A stretch of 64,000 bases of DNA from Cacajao melanocephalus. Lineage: Eukaryota > Chordata > Mammalia > Primates > Pitheciidae. Both the position numbers and the translations under genes were made by a program. The first letter of the stretch is position 1; every line of letters begins with the position of its first letter. The notes beneath the pieces are model-generated. The model saw only the letters and a program-made list of their open reading frames with translations. It was not told where the DNA came from and ran no database searches. This document shows, piece by piece, positions 41,356-53,954 of the stretch. The DNA lies in assembly GCA_963573385.1 (NCBI GenBank), contig CAUYLG010034991.1, forward strand, positions 90,077-154,076, given 5' to 3'.

Positions 41356-41886
41356 TGATGGTTAATATTGAGTGTCAAGCTGATTGGATTGAAGGATGCA
41401 AAGTATTGTTCCTGGATGTGTCTGTGTGGGTGCTGCCTACAGAGATGAACATTTAAATTAGTGTACTAGGAGAGACAGACCCACCCTAAATCTGGTTGGG
41501 CGCCATCTAATCAGCTGCCAGCTCAGCTAGGACAAATGCAGGCAGAAGAAGGTGGAAGAATTAGACTGGCTAAGTCTTCTGGCCTCCATCTTTCTCCTGT
41601 GCTGGATACTTCCTGCCTTGATCACTGGACTTCAAGTTCTTCAGCTTTTGGACTCTTGGACCTACCTACACCAGTGGTTTTCCAGGGGATCTTGGGTTTT
41701 CGGCCACAGACTATCAGCTGCACTGTCAGCTTCCTTACTTTTGAGATTTTCGGACTCAGACTGGCTCCCTTGCTCCTCAGCTTACAGACAGCCCATTACG
41801 GAACTTCATCTTGTGATCATGCGAATCAATACTCCCTATAGCCTCTCTTTCATATACACTGTCCCCCTAGAGAACCCTAATACAGG
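41356..41886 (+). mobile_element. MLT2-type LTR (ERVL), solo
   Basis: Starts TGATGGTTAATATTGAGTGT, passes 'ctggcctccatctttctcct' and 'cttcaagttcttcagctttt', and ends AGAGAACCCTAATACAG. About 530 bp, full-length LTR without internal sequence. Open frames of 101 and 113 codons over it are chance. Confidence 0.9.
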
Positions 41887-42045
41887 CCACTAGCCTAACT
41901 CCTTCCAGCTTCAAAGAAGCCCAGGAGTACCAAATATACATGCCCTATTTCTAATGTTACAAATCTAGATTGGGTCAATATGAGCCAGGTTATTCTGATT
42001 TAATTGAGGCCAACAGAGGGCAAAGCTGACCTTAGGACGATTGAT

Positions 42046-42132
42046 AATATGGAGAAAGAGAGAGACGGAGGGAGGGAGGAAATGAAGAGAGAGGAGAAGG
42101 CAGAGGAAGGAGAGAGCAAAGGAAAGGGGAGA
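42046..42132 (+). repeat. Purine-rich (GA/GGA) tract
   Basis: Nearly all A and G on the + strand over about 85 bases, without a fixed repeat unit. Confidence 0.85.
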
Positions 42133-42139
42133 TGAATGG

Positions 42140-42615
42140 AATCACCTGAACCCCTGAAACTATACCACCTTGATATACATAACCCGGTAATGTTCTTAAA
42201 TTACTTTTTATCATTTTTTTATTGAGTCTGAGTTAGATCTTTATCATTTGTAACCAATAAAAAGCCCTAACAAATACAACCATTTTCTTTGTCTGCAAAA
42301 GAAAGGAGTTAGGCAGAAGTATCTCCATCGAAGTTCTAAAATCCTGCACTTTTAGGGCACTAATCTCATTCTCAGGGACTCAAGAAGGTTTGTTCTGATA
42401 GCCAGAAATCACTGGCAGAGTCTGTAAGGAGATTGCCATCCTCACTTTCCAAGGGTTACTGGGGTTGCAGTGGGATCACGGAGGCTAAGAGTATTAGAAC
42501 ACTTTCAAATACCAAGTCCTCTTTTCAGGTCAAAGGGGAAAATTTGGATAAAATGGCTATTCTTCCTATTGAGAAAAAGTTAACTTCAAGTGAATGCAGT
42601 AGGAATGCAAGAGGC
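42140..42615. other. Non-coding sequence, no gene seen
   Basis: No repeat or coding frame recognised. Confidence 0.4.
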
Positions 42616-42619
42616 CTAG

Positions 42620-42984
42620 TGTATTAGTTTGTTCTCACGCTGCTAGTAAAGACATACCTGAAACTGGGTAGTTTATAAAGGAAAGAGGTTTAGTTGACTT
42701 ACAGTTCCACATGGCTGGGAGGCTTCAGAATTGTGGCAGAAGGTGAATGAAGAGCAAAGTCGTGTCTTACTTGGCAACAGGCAAGAGAACGTGTGCAGGG
42801 GAACTCTCCTTTATAAAACCATCAGATCACCTGAGACTTAGTCACTATCACGAGAACTGCACGGGAAAGACCCACCCCCCCATGATTCAATTACCTCCCA
42901 CCAGGTCCCTCCCACAACAGGTGGAAATTATGAGAGTTACAATTCAAGATGGGGTTTGGGTGGGGACACAGCCAAACCATATCA
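42620..42984 (-). mobile_element. MaLR LTR (THE1/MSTA-like), antisense, solo
   Basis: TGTATTAGTTTGTTCTCACG at the left end and GACACAGCCAAACCATATCA at the right end are the reverse complement of the THE1/MST LTR ends. The 'atgattcaattacctcccac' and 'tcaagatggggtttgggtgg' blocks are present. Confidence 0.93.
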
Positions 42985-42989
42985 TCTAG

Positions 42990-45235
42990 AAAAATGCACA
43001 AGGCCTTCTATGCCTGGGCATTTCACAAGGGGACACTCTTCTCTGTTCACACTGGATTTTCAAAACAATTGTGGAAACGCAGACATTGATGAATTAGGGC
43101 TACAGCAAGTTGTCAAGTGATGTCTTTTTTTTATTTTCCAAATTTAGAAGACCCACCATCTATCAGTTCTGTGGTGGCCAAGAGAGGGTGGCAGTTAAAT
43201 AAGCTGGGTTCTAAACTTGGCACAATCACTCCAAAGCCAAGCATAAGTTTAGGTGAATTGCCTTAAGGTGGGAATTCAGTTTCCTCACCTGACATATATG
43301 AAAGTTGATATCTAAGAGCCACTCTGGCTCTTAAGTCCCACAATTCTACAGGATCCTAGAAGATTTTAACGGTATGCAGAACCTCATCATAAAGAGAGAT
43401 TCTTTGAGATGAGAGCTATAAAAAAGAAAAAAAATGTGCTATCATTTTGCACGTTAACACTAAAAACAAGATTTGACAAGCAATCATGAATTGGTAAACT
43501 AGAACTGTCAAAGAGAGACAGCTAATAAGTTTTAAAGAGGCGTTATTTAAAAACCTTCGTAGAAAAATGCCCCCAGTAGAGCTTCAAAGCCTGGAGAAAC
43601 TTAGGATATTCCTTGGAAGAGTGTGATTTTATTTTTTAAGTGTTTTAAAGATTTTTCTTCTCCATGTTTGGAGATGTATATTAGCAGAAGACTATGTTTA
43701 CATAAGAGGCATTAAAAAAAAAGAGAAACAGCTTTCTCATCAAGCCACTATCTCTTGTCAGTTTTCTTTCCCCCACCCCAACCTCTGCTAAACTAAGATA
43801 AAGGTTGAAGGGATCACAGAAAAGGAAAAGGTGCTGGAAAAGTTCCTCTTTCAATTAGACTCTTTATCAGGAACTCCGGCCACATTTAATGTGGTCATGT
43901 TCCTTGACTCTAATGGAGCAGACCCAGCAAGGGGAAGAGATTTCCAGTTAATGACTCCAGAGTCCGGCCTGCTTTTATCTCCAGACTCCCAGCCGCAGGC
44001 TCACCCTGTACAGATAGATGCTGATGTGATTCTATAAACAGCTTTTACATTTTATTCACTTCATACTTCCTGAGAGTCCGGTCCCCTAACACAGATGGTT
44101 GGGGAAGTTATTTATTAAGCAAGCCTCATGGAAATGGAGACCTGGAAATGTGATTTCCATTGGTTGTAAAAGCCAAGAATGTCAATATTCATTATCCTGG
44201 TTTAGCAGGAAGCTTTTCTTTTTACAATTGCCCCCACGATCTGCCTTAGCAAACACACAGTATCACAGGAAAAATTTAAGTAGAGTAATTAACATATTTA
44301 ATCAATTAAGTCTGGTGAAATAAAAAGGAAGGCTCTTTCTGTCTTATCATAAATCAATTGCCCTGGAGACTTGGATGAAATGACTTTGAATGGTTACTAA
44401 ATGGCTCTACAGAGCACTGTAAGGAATTAAACCAAGCCATTTCTAAGATAAGAAGTGCCCCACTTTTAAGCCTAAAAACTAATGCAGCTTTGTTTTCCTG
44501 CGTGTCATGAACCTATATCTGTTCCCATTTACTTCAGCATATAATTCACATATTCAACTCTATTCTGGCAATCTCTGGAAATAAATAGTTTCTAGGCTCC
44601 AATAAGTAAGTCTCCATAAAGACCTATCACAATCAGAAATTAAATTTAATCTATGAAACTTCCTAACAGTGGACCCAGCCTTCCTATACTGTAATGTGAA
44701 ATGGTTAGGTTGCAATAAAAGACCTTAGCTATTTGTTTCTTCTAAAGGGGCATGAGGGTATGCTTTCGTGGCCAGAGAAAACATTTTACAGTACCTTTAA
44801 ATCTAATCAAAATGACACCCAGCTATTTTTTCATAAAGGCCAATAGCCTGACTAACTAGACTATCAGCTCTGAATATATCCTGTCACTTTTAATATGAAC
44901 CCAGGGTTACATTAAACAGATGTAAATGGCCTTCACCCCTGGCCCACTTATATAGGCTTTTATTTTTCAGCTAAGAGTACAAGCAACATCTACAATTCCA
45001 TTGTGTCTGAAAAAGAGGATGCTTGTTCACAAAAGATAGGAAACCCTAGTGGCCAAAGGTTTCTACACAAAGCACAGTTGTCCTTGAATATCTACTACTA
45101 TTAATAAAATAATCAATAATATTGATTTGTAGGAGCCAAAAATTCTTAATTGTTTGTAGATAACAGTTTCATTCTTTCCTGATGATTCTTATTAACTCTT
45201 GTTTACCATTGTAATTGTATTACTGGTAGTACTAG
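42990..45235. other. Non-coding sequence, no gene seen
   Basis: No repeat family recognised. A 68-codon frame at 43831-44037 and a 74-codon frame at 44099-44323 show no domain. Confidence 0.45.
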
Positions 45236-45239
45236 TAAC

Positions 45240-45425
45240 AAGAAAACGAACAAGAACAAATATTGAATATTTTGCATTTATTAGGTGCTTTCCTATACAT
45301 CATCTTTCAATTTTTAGAATGACCCTGAGAGATACTATTTCTATTATTTCACAAATGCAGAATTTGAGATTCAGAAAGCCTAGGTGGATTGCTTAGAGAT
45401 AGTAATAGCAAGTTATGTAACAAAA
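45240..45425 (-). repeat. MIR/L2-like SINE remnant, antisense
   Basis: 'tttattaggtgctttcctat', 'acaaatgcagaatttgagat' and 'cagaaagcctaggtgg' match antisense MIR with high divergence. Confidence 0.6.
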
Positions 45426-45544
45426 CACAAGATTTCCAAGCTCATTTTCTGTCTTCAAGACCATGCGGCCATTTAAGCTCTGCAGTTCTTGGGCTACAAC
45501 CCAGGGCAGGAGTGAAGTAGAGCAGAGGATGCTGGGAAAAGCAA

Positions 45545-45660
45545 GAACTTAGGAGTCTCAAAGACCTTCACTTGGGGCTCAGCTCTGCCTCTTACTAGCT
45601 GAGTGGTCCTAATAGGTGATTGCTCTATGCCTGTTTGTTCATCTCTAACACAGACTTAAG
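45545..45660 (+). repeat. MIR SINE remnant, cut by an L1
   Basis: 'gggctcagctctgcctctta', 'ctagctgagtggtcctaa' and 'gcctgtttgttcatctcta' are the sense MIR 5' half. The L1 3' end begins near 45670. Confidence 0.65.
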
Positions 45661-45669
45661 ATTGATAAG

Positions 45670-46101
45670 ATGCCACATGCCATCAATGATAAACTGGATA
45701 AAAAAATGTGGTACATCTACACCATGGAATACTTGCAGCCATAAAAATGAAAGAGATCGTGTCCTTCGCAGGGACATGGATGGATCTGTAAGCCATTGTC
45801 CTCAGCAAACTAACGCAGGAACAGAAAACCAAACACCGCATGTTCTCACTTATAAGTGGGAGCTGAACAATGAAAATACATGGACACTGAGAGGGGAACA
45901 CCACACACTAGGACCTGTTGGGGGATGGGGTGGGTGGGGGGAGAGCATTAGGAAAACTCTCTAATACATGCAGGGCTGAATACCTAGGTGATGGGTTGAT
46001 AGGTGCAGCAAATCACCACGGCACACGTTTACCTATGTAACAAACCTGCATGTCCTGCACCTGCACCCCAGAACTTATAATTAAAATTAAAAAAAAAAAA
46101 G
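45670..46101 (+). mobile_element. LINE-1 3' end (L1PA-like), 5'-truncated
   Basis: Starts in the end of ORF2 ('ccatcaatgataaactggat', 'accatggaatacttgcagcc') and ends AATTAAAATT plus an A tail at about 46089-46101. About 430 bases; no complete frame. Confidence 0.93.
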
Positions 46102-46320
46102 AGTTTGGCTTAGTAATTGCTTAACAAACGGTACCTTTCAAAATAATCATATACTCTTTAGTAAGTATTTAATCATATAGTTTTATAATTATTAAATTAT
46201 TAATTATTAAAATAGTCACCTAATCATTATAATAGAAACTGGTACTAACAGAAGGATGGCACCAACTCTTGGATAAACGTTCATGGCAGGCACAGAAAGG
46301 TGGGTATTAAGTCATTCATC
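46102..46320. other. AT-rich spacer
   Basis: Contains a TAATTATTAAAT-type A/T patch at about 46175-46215. Confidence 0.4.
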
Positions 46321-46329
46321 TTCAAGATT

Positions 46330-46605
46330 CATCCCTGCTGTTGCTGACTCTGTGAGACCTTCTCTCATTGCGTCCAATTGAGTTGATTGGCACCTCCCCT
46401 AACATCCCACAGCTCTTTTTCAATTTCTTCCCTCATAGTCTTTAATATGTTCTATTGTAACATGGTGTCTCTTCCATCTTATCTTCCTTTAGACCAAGAG
46501 CTTCCCATACATAGGGATCAAGTCTAACTCACAGGCATATTTCCTGTATCCCAGCATAGTCCCTGGCATGTGGCAGACACTTGGCTGAATAATGTTTGCC
46601 CATTT
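46330..46605 (+). repeat. LINE-2 3' end
   Basis: 'agaccaagagcttcccatac', 'ctgtatcccagcatagtccc' and 'tggcatgtggcagacacttg' are the sense L2 end in order. Confidence 0.75.
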
Positions 46606-46609
46606 AAAT

Positions 46610-48410
46610 TGATGAGAGATGACTGCATGGCACCAATTACAATTGCTGCACATAAGAGTGGCCTGATGAAGGTTTGAGCATAAGAAAGACTTTCAGCTGA
46701 ATATTTTACAGGGTGGTTGATAAAGGGAAAAGAACCCAGAAAAAGTATAGCATATCGACAGGAAAGAGGATGCTACAATTTGTAAAGTCAGATAGAATAT
46801 GAAACTAGCATCATGGGCAAGGGATTCAACACACCAAAGCCAAGGTCAAGTTGTGCTCTACAAGAAAGTGTGCATGGGAATTAGAAGAGAAGGGGCAGAT
46901 GATGTAATGGTGACCAGGGAAATAAGGATAATGGTGATGCTGTCAACACAACTGGGGAACAGGAAGATAATTTGCAATGGGTGATTGGTTATTACACTTT
47001 CAACATTATCATTATTTCTTGAATGATATCAATAATTCTATGCCTATTTTTTCAGAATCACTATGGAAAGTTATATTAGCTTAAATAATAGACGATAATA
47101 CTATCACAGCAAATAATTATCCTAAACATATACTCTATACAAGAAGCTCTGTTTATCAAGCTGTTTAGATTATTCTCAAAATCAAAAGTGTTCCCATTCA
47201 TTGTGTCCTTGAAGTTTTTCCCATTAGAAATTATACTCCTCTTGAACTAAGCCATAGAGGTAACAGAATAGAGAAGCTTTATTCTTCCAATATTATCGAA
47301 TGAAACAGTAGACTATGATTTAGACACTTTAGATATAACTTGCTGTCTCAATTCTCCACCCCTCAAATTGTATTGCTTGAAAAAATAACTGACTGAAAAT
47401 TTATTTGGAAATATAAGCATATAAGTTTTACTATAGCTTAAGGGAGATTAGGCAGCAGTAAAACATTATCTATCTCTGATAAATTATGAATAAATACAAT
47501 TTTAACATTGCCTGAAAGCAAATATACTAGAAAAATAAAAATAGTCCCACCGAGCCTACAGAGAGTTAGTTTACAATGTCATAAACAACTGATCAAGCTA
47601 TTAAATGAAGTCGTTCACAATTTAATGGTTGAGAATAGGGTTATCATTAAACAACAGGGAAATCATCCATCGTATACTCAGTGTGCAAAATTGAAAAGAA
47701 ATTATTTTTCTTTTTAATCTTTTAAAGTAAATTTATTAAGAGTTCGAAAGAATGTAGAAAATTGATCAATCTCTTTTATCCGCATCCATAAGCCAACTGG
47801 TAGGGAAAAGACAGCTTTAAGCACTTTTCTTTTCTGCTCCCAGTGAAAGCAGCAGCACATTTCACAGCTGCTTAATAACATGTTTCCTCAAAGTTTCTGA
47901 GTAATGAGATTGTCTGGGCAAGGAAAATAGAACATCATGCTCTAGCAAGAAAAGTTGACCAAGTATCCATAGCCACTGCCAATCCTCCTATTTTCTACTC
48001 CTACTCAAAACAGGGCCCAGCAAAAGCAAAAAGGGATCTTCGTAATAAAACACTGGCCTCCACTTGCTCATTAACACAGGGAAAACTGTCTGGGCATGCA
48101 CACTTTAAATCACTAAGAAAAAAAATCATTTGACCTCAGCCACGTAACTGGGAAGCTGCTGATGGAAGGATCATCTAAGCAACTTGAGTCTTAGGGAAGC
48201 CAAAGACTCTGAGGTAGCATGTGCCAAGGCTTTCCTCCATCTTGCTCAGGGGAAGGAAGCCAGTTCTTTCCTCTGAACATCACGGCCCATCTCCTTATGT
48301 TTCTGCAGCATCCCTTAGGCTTAGTTTACAATTGCAAGGTTCTGGCTTGAAAAGGAAAATAACAACTCCAGACACATGGATGAATGCAAAAATACTAGCA
48401 TCTGTATGGC
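46610..48410. other. Non-coding sequence, no gene seen
   Basis: No repeat recognised. Short frames at 46799-46984, 47508-47717 and 48221-48460 are not supported. Confidence 0.45.
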
Positions 48411-48414
48411 ACAG

Positions 48415-48810
48415 AGACACATACATCTACACATTTACACACCTGTATATGTGCACATAAACATACACAAGCAGGTGAATGTAAACATACACTATATATA
48501 CACACATATGTATATATACCTGAATATACATGCATGTACATATATAGAAATATATACAAATATGAATACATACATATATATGAATCTACATATAAGCATG
48601 CATATACACAAATACAGAAACACATGCATTCATACAGCATATATTATATACATACAAAATATATACATGCATACTTACATACACCAATGTATCCATAAAA
48701 CATGTGCAACTATAATACATGCAGTGTTGATGTGCATATCATGTATATATGTATATATATATATGTGTGTGCGTGTGTGTGTGTGTGAACACACTTATAC
48801 ACATACAGGT
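48415..48810 (+). repeat. CATA/CA/TA-rich compound microsatellite region
   Basis: About 400 bases of ACATAC, ATATAT and GTGTGT words, ending in a GT tract at 48763-48786. The 218-codon open frame starting at 48376 follows from this composition (His/Thr/Ile/Tyr rich) and is not a gene. Confidence 0.88.
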
Positions 48811-48814
48811 ATAG

Positions 48815-49845
48815 GCAAGAGAGGCAATATAAAGCTCACAATAACTAGTATGGTATACAAAACCCATGAAGAAGAAATATTGCTCCTAAAAGCTCAAATC
48901 TGTAAACTTGTATATCAAACAGATATTGTCCTAGCTGGAATAGAAAATGAAATAAGGAGAAAAAAAATGAACATGAAAATCATACATCTGTATGGTCCCA
49001 AATATTTTAAAGAAAATGGGCCTAGAGATTAATGAGTTGTGAATAATTCAAGCCACAAATGCTAAGTATTTGTAACATGGACCCCTTTGCAATCTAATGA
49101 AGGTTTGTACCTTTTGCCCCAGGGAAAAAATATAATACACACATAAGGATGTATACAAACTCAGATAATCTAAAAGTTAACACTCTTGACCTAGAGGTGT
49201 AAGTAGATCACTTTAACCTCAATATCCCTTCCCAGAAGAAGACAAATTCACCAGAAAAATATTGTGCATAGGGCAAACCCCTTCATTTGCATTTTTGAGT
49301 GTCTAAATTTTACTCGTTAAAATTCTCTAGTATTGAATTACATAAATACACTCAGAAATATTAAATAGGTTAGTAATTTTTTAAATATAAGACTAGAAAT
49401 TGTGGTAGAATTTTTGGCTTGAATTTCTAACAGTTGTTAGGAACCTGAAAAAGAGAAGTCAGAAGTCAGGCATTCCATATAAGCAGCTTACACAGGATTT
49501 GTGTATTGAAAGGTATTTTATCAACTCAATATTAAGTTACAGCTACAAAACACATTTAGACTTATCTACGTGGGCAAATCTTACATTTTAGAAAGGGCAC
49601 TAGGCAAATATTAGTATCTGCAAATGCAATTCCTTTCTTTAGATCAGTAAAACACATCTCTTTACTTTTGAAATTTGGATCTGATTGTACTTCAAAGTCT
49701 TTCTCTGGGAGACCTCTAACTTGAAAGAGAAATCAAACCATTCAGGCACAAGAGAAAAAGATTTTGAGATGAGATTTGAAAAGAGCCACAAGGCAGAGCC
49801 AGTTTTGAGGAGAGAAATAACTAAAGGGCACCTCCTTCTGACTTG
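48815..49845. other. AT-rich non-coding sequence, no gene seen
   Basis: No repeat recognised. A minus-strand frame (49639-49992, 117 codons) overlaps the following CpG cluster and matches nothing I know. Confidence 0.45.
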
Positions 49846-49849
49846 ACTG

Positions 49850-50090
49850 CCGACACCATCTGCGACTGCCAGTTTCAGAAGGCAACGACAAAAATCCCTA
49901 ACCTCAGAGCGGCAATCGTTCTCTTGTCCGGCTGCATAGTAAACTACATGACTAAGGGGAACAACAGAGAAACAGAATGACTTTGACTCCACTGCTTAAG
50001 AAAGGAGGTGCAGACAGACGAGGAAAAACCTTTTTTTTTTTTCCCCTAGTAAAGAGGAAAGAAACTTGCAGGGGCCACCTGCATGAGTCA
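49850..50090. promoter_or_regulatory. Candidate regulatory patch: CpG cluster and AP-1 site
   Basis: Six CpGs in 81 bases (49850, 49863, 49886, 49910, 49917, 49929) in otherwise CpG-poor DNA, followed by a T13 run and a consensus AP-1 site TGAGTCA at 50084-50090 beside an E-box-like CACCTG. Function is inferred only from these words. Confidence 0.25.
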
Positions 50091-50094
50091 TGAA

Positions 50095-50755
50095 CTCTGG
50101 TGTATTTTAGCTTGATGTTAGCATATCACTCAATCTCCCATTCTCTTTCACTCTTGCCAGACAGGTATCTGGAAGGCAAACATACATCCGCTACCCAGAT
50201 GTAATGAAATGCAATTAAGAATTTATCTTTCTCTGACAATTATAAGAGCAATCTTCAGAGGAAACCATCTAAACTTACAAAGATCCTACTTTATCTTAGA
50301 GTTCCACTTTAACTAATGGTTTCTAAATTACTTGAGTGGAAAATTAAGAATGCAAAAACTTCACTTAAGGATGCATTAGGAACAAAATGTTTTTGCAGTA
50401 AAACTTTCATTAAGAAAGCCATGTACACATGCATTTATAATACACATCTATTTCTCCAGAATATAGGTAAAGAGATAAAGCAATCCTTTTGAATTATGAC
50501 ATCTGGAGACCAGACTGTTTAGAATTTTAAATGGACAAATTTAGTATTTTTAAAAATCATGGTTATCCATCATTGAGTTCCAAATGCAGCTTCTTCCCCT
50601 CACCCTTACTTTCTTTTTCTAGGTCTAAATGATTTCTGCTTCAAAACCCGTTTTGGTTTAGAGGTGGGTGAGGGGAGGTGGTGCTATTTTGCCACCATAA
50701 CTGCATTGGGAAGTTGACAAACAGAAGGCAAAGTGTTAAAAAAATAAAAAGCCAT
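50095..50755. other. Non-coding sequence, no gene seen
   Basis: No repeat or coding frame recognised. Confidence 0.4.
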
Positions 50756-50760
50756 CAAGA

Positions 50761-50925
50761 CCAGTGCTTCTTAAACTCGAATGCACATACAATCACCTAT
50801 GGATCTTGTTAAAATGCAGATTCTAATTTAATGGGTTTCTGAAGGAGCTAAGATTCTGCATTTCTAATAAGCACCTGGGACCGCTTATTAGAAGTCTCAG
50901 GACCGCACTTTGAGGAGCAAGGAAC
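50761..50925 (+). mobile_element. MER5-type hAT-Charlie DNA transposon remnant
   Basis: CAGTGCTTCTTAAACTCGAA at the left and 'ggaccgcactttgaggagca' at the right are degraded inverted ends; the middle has 'aatcacctatggatcttgtt' and 'gattctgcatttctaataag'. Contains an 11 bp perfect hairpin at 50862-50893. Confidence 0.8.
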
Positions 50926-50929
50926 CTGG

Positions 50930-53565
50930 ACAGCCTGTCTTCTGTCTCAGCCTACCTTCTGTCACATCACACATAAAAAACAGTAATGAGGTACATGGAA
51001 AGTACTTTTCAAAGCATGCCCAAGGGTCCCAAATTCTTAGGATACTTGGTGAAATTTTACCCTTATACACTCAAGAAAGCATGTAAGACGGGAAATCACG
51101 GTTGTGACAGAGATATAGTTACAAGTAGAATCTTGAATTGTCAATAATTTATAACAATAGAAGTGAATCGTTTACAAAATGTACAACCTTGTCTATTATC
51201 ACCAACCAGCTCTGGCTATTTCTATTTAATCCTCAGGAGAATTAAAAGCCACTGTTTGATCTGTAAACAAAACTTTTCTGCTGTTTACCCTTAGGTAGCT
51301 CTTACAGAGTTGCTCACAAAGAAAGCAGCTCATACATGAGTCAGTGCTTAAAGTTGCAAGCCAACACCTGAAAAATGTGAGTGATTCTTTTCTTTTTCCT
51401 ACAGTCACTTCATAGGCATGACCTGCCTTTTCTAACTGGACAACATATCAGCCTGTCTTGTCTCGGTCTTCGCTTCGGTTTCCGGAGGACGACAGCTTCC
51501 TTGTAGAACTTTCCAAAATACACACACCCGCAATAAATTATGCTTACCCCTCAGACTATTTTAAAGGCAATGCATTGTACAACAAGCACCCTCCAAAATT
51601 GGTAAAAGTTTCTTCTGCATCTTACAGAGACAAATATAGAGATTTAATTGTACTTATTTCTTAATTTATTTCCCAAGTATTATTCAGTGATTTTTGTGAC
51701 ATTCTGATGAGAACCACTGTTCTAAATAAGAAAATAAAATGTTCCATCATAATTGTTTATTGAATTAAGTTTGACAATATAGCATTGGTCTGATATTAAT
51801 ATGCCCAAGCTTGGCAAACAGTAGATACACACACACACACGCAAGATTTGATTATTAAATAAATTTGGTAACAGAATAAACACTATTACCTTAGAAAACA
51901 TCACTCAGTAAAACACACTCTCACTTTCACGAGAGTTATACTTGTCTGTAATTCATTAACTTAATCCAGATTTTTCACTTAGATTCATCACTCTTAATGG
52001 AAGAGGCTGTGAACAGGAAATTAAAACAGCCTCCTCCAGTCTATTGTTCTAACTGTGTTACTAGAAAAATGACACAACAGTTCACTGAAGATATGTTTAT
52101 CCACAACAAAAGGTCACACACTATAGCTTGTGTCAGTGGTTACATTTCATTCCTCATTTTAAATCCATTGTGTTATTATATTATATTTAAACTTAAAATA
52201 AGACAGACCAATTTGAGATAATGAGGGTGCCAAAAAGGTATCTTCCTTTATCACACTGCAAAGACACAGTGCTAAAGTCATTAAAGCAAGAGTCTTCTGG
52301 TGTGTGGTCAACGGAGTGTCTCAGGAGTTCCATAAAATGTAACACCAAGGGGCACTGGATGGTTGGAAACCATGTCAGATAAAAGTGATAGAAAAGAAAA
52401 ATAAAATCCAGAAATGGCCATTTTGAAGAGAATGAGGCAATTGTTGATGCAGGAGGACAGACAGATAGCCATACTGAACATTTTCTATTCTGTGTCCCTG
52501 TAAAACCAAAATGACTAGTCAGTTGCAAGTGCCAGTTACAATGGTCACAAAACAGAAGCAGTCACAACCTTTTCCTCCACTTCTAGAGATGGGTTTGTGT
52601 TCCCACAAGCATGATGATATGGTATGGGCACAGCTTGTGCTACCTATTCAAACCATAAAATAAAAACAGGTAAAAGTACTTGACAGGAGGGTGACCCTGA
52701 AACATCTCTCCTCCTGCCGAGTGCTTTCCATTTCTGTTCCTGGCACTTTCAAACAAACCATTCCTCCTCCTCCTTTCCTCCTTCTCCAGCTTGTAGACGG
52801 AAAGAGAATTCTGACCTGTGCTTCTCCGTGAAGAATCCAGGTGGCTCTCAAGGTAAAACTGACACATTATAGCCCTCTCGATTCCACAGCAAATCCATTT
52901 TCTGAAAGGATCAGCATTTATTCAAGGTCAGGAACTACACAAAAAGGGGGGAAATGTATTTATTTGCTATTTTGTGAGTTTGGTCTCCTGTCCTTGAAGA
53001 AATTTTTTAAAAATCCACTCTGAAGAAACACTTCAGGGAACCTTTGTTCAAAAAAGTATTTCTTTTTCTTCTTCTTTATATGCTTATTCTGTTTTTGCTT
53101 TTGTCCACATCTGTATCATGGTTACAAAAAATAGAAAAGAGTGAAAGAAAAGTTATAAAGCAACCTTTTAAGATTTAAGCTGGGTGAGAAATGTGATTAG
53201 AGCTTTAAGAAACAGATGTTCATTTTGTGTGAAAATTGACCATTGGGGTATTTTATTAAATTATATGGCTGGATTGGTTAAAATTTAGTGCCCTTTAAGT
53301 ACTAAGTCATGGGATATTTTTTCATTTTCACTAAATGTCTTCAGCGACTCAATGGCATGGGCAAAAGCAGTTCAGTGATCCACCACAGTGCGACACACAC
53401 ACAGGCAGTTTCTAGAAGAGGGGCAGCTATTGCTGCATCACCTTTCTCATCCCCACCTGCCCCTACTAAGGTGAAGAGCTGAGCAACAAGGTGAATGTCT
53501 CTTAGTGCCAAACATTTTCAGTGTGATATTGGGCAGGCGGGATATTGCCTTTACAGGATTAGCTC
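50930..53565. other. Non-coding sequence, no gene seen
   Basis: Holds a five-CpG burst at 51464-51491 and a CA tract at about 51826-51843. A minus-strand frame of 111 codons (52193-52528) and two overlapping minus frames at 52640-52867 have no recognisable product. Confidence 0.45.
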
Positions 53566-53573
53566 ATTTATTG

Positions 53574-53950
53574 TGTGTGTTAGTTGGTTTTCACATGGCT
53601 ATAAAGGACTACCTGAGACTGGGTAATTTATGAAGAAGAGAAGTTTGATTGACTTACAGTCCTGCAGGCTTAACAGGAAGCATGACTGGGAGGCCTCAGG
53701 AAACTTACAATCGTGGCTGAAAGTTAAGGAGAACAAGCACCTTCTTCATTTGGTGGCAGGAAAGAGAGAGAGAGAGTGCGAGAGCCACGGTGGAAGTGCC
53801 ACAATTTTAAAATGTCAGATCCTGTGAGAACTCATTCACTGGTTACAGCAAGGGGGAAATGTGCCCCCATGATCCAATTACCACCCAGCAGGCCCCCTCC
53901 TCCAATTCAACATGAGATTTGGGTGGGTACACAATCCAAACCATACCACT
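53574..53950 (-). mobile_element. MaLR LTR (MSTA/MSTB-like), antisense, solo
   Basis: TGTGTGTTAGTTGGTTTTCA and 'actacctgagactgggtaat' at the left, and 'gggtgggtacacaatccaaa' and 'ccatacca' at the right, give the reverse complement of an MST LTR. A GA repeat and CpG-bearing 'gtgcgagagc' lie inside. Confidence 0.9.
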
Positions 53951-53954
53951 GTGT

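Noticed and set aside
41536..41893. 101- and 113-codon frames on the + strand
   Set aside because: They lie inside an MLT2-type solo LTR, which carries no gene.
48376..49032. 218-codon open frame on the + strand
   Set aside because: It is made by a CATA/CA/TA microsatellite region; the His/Thr/Ile/Tyr bias follows from the dinucleotide words, and no known protein is seen.
49639..49992. 117-codon minus-strand frame over the CpG cluster
   Set aside because: No known similarity; the CpG cluster is better noted as a possible regulatory patch than as a gene.
51464..51491. U6 snRNA pseudogene (because of a 'cttcgcttcgg' word)
   Set aside because: Only a few bases resemble U6; the rest of the snRNA is absent.
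52193..52528. 111-codon minus-strand frame
   Set aside because: No recognisable domain, no repeat explanation, and no splice or promoter support; expected by chance in 64 kb.
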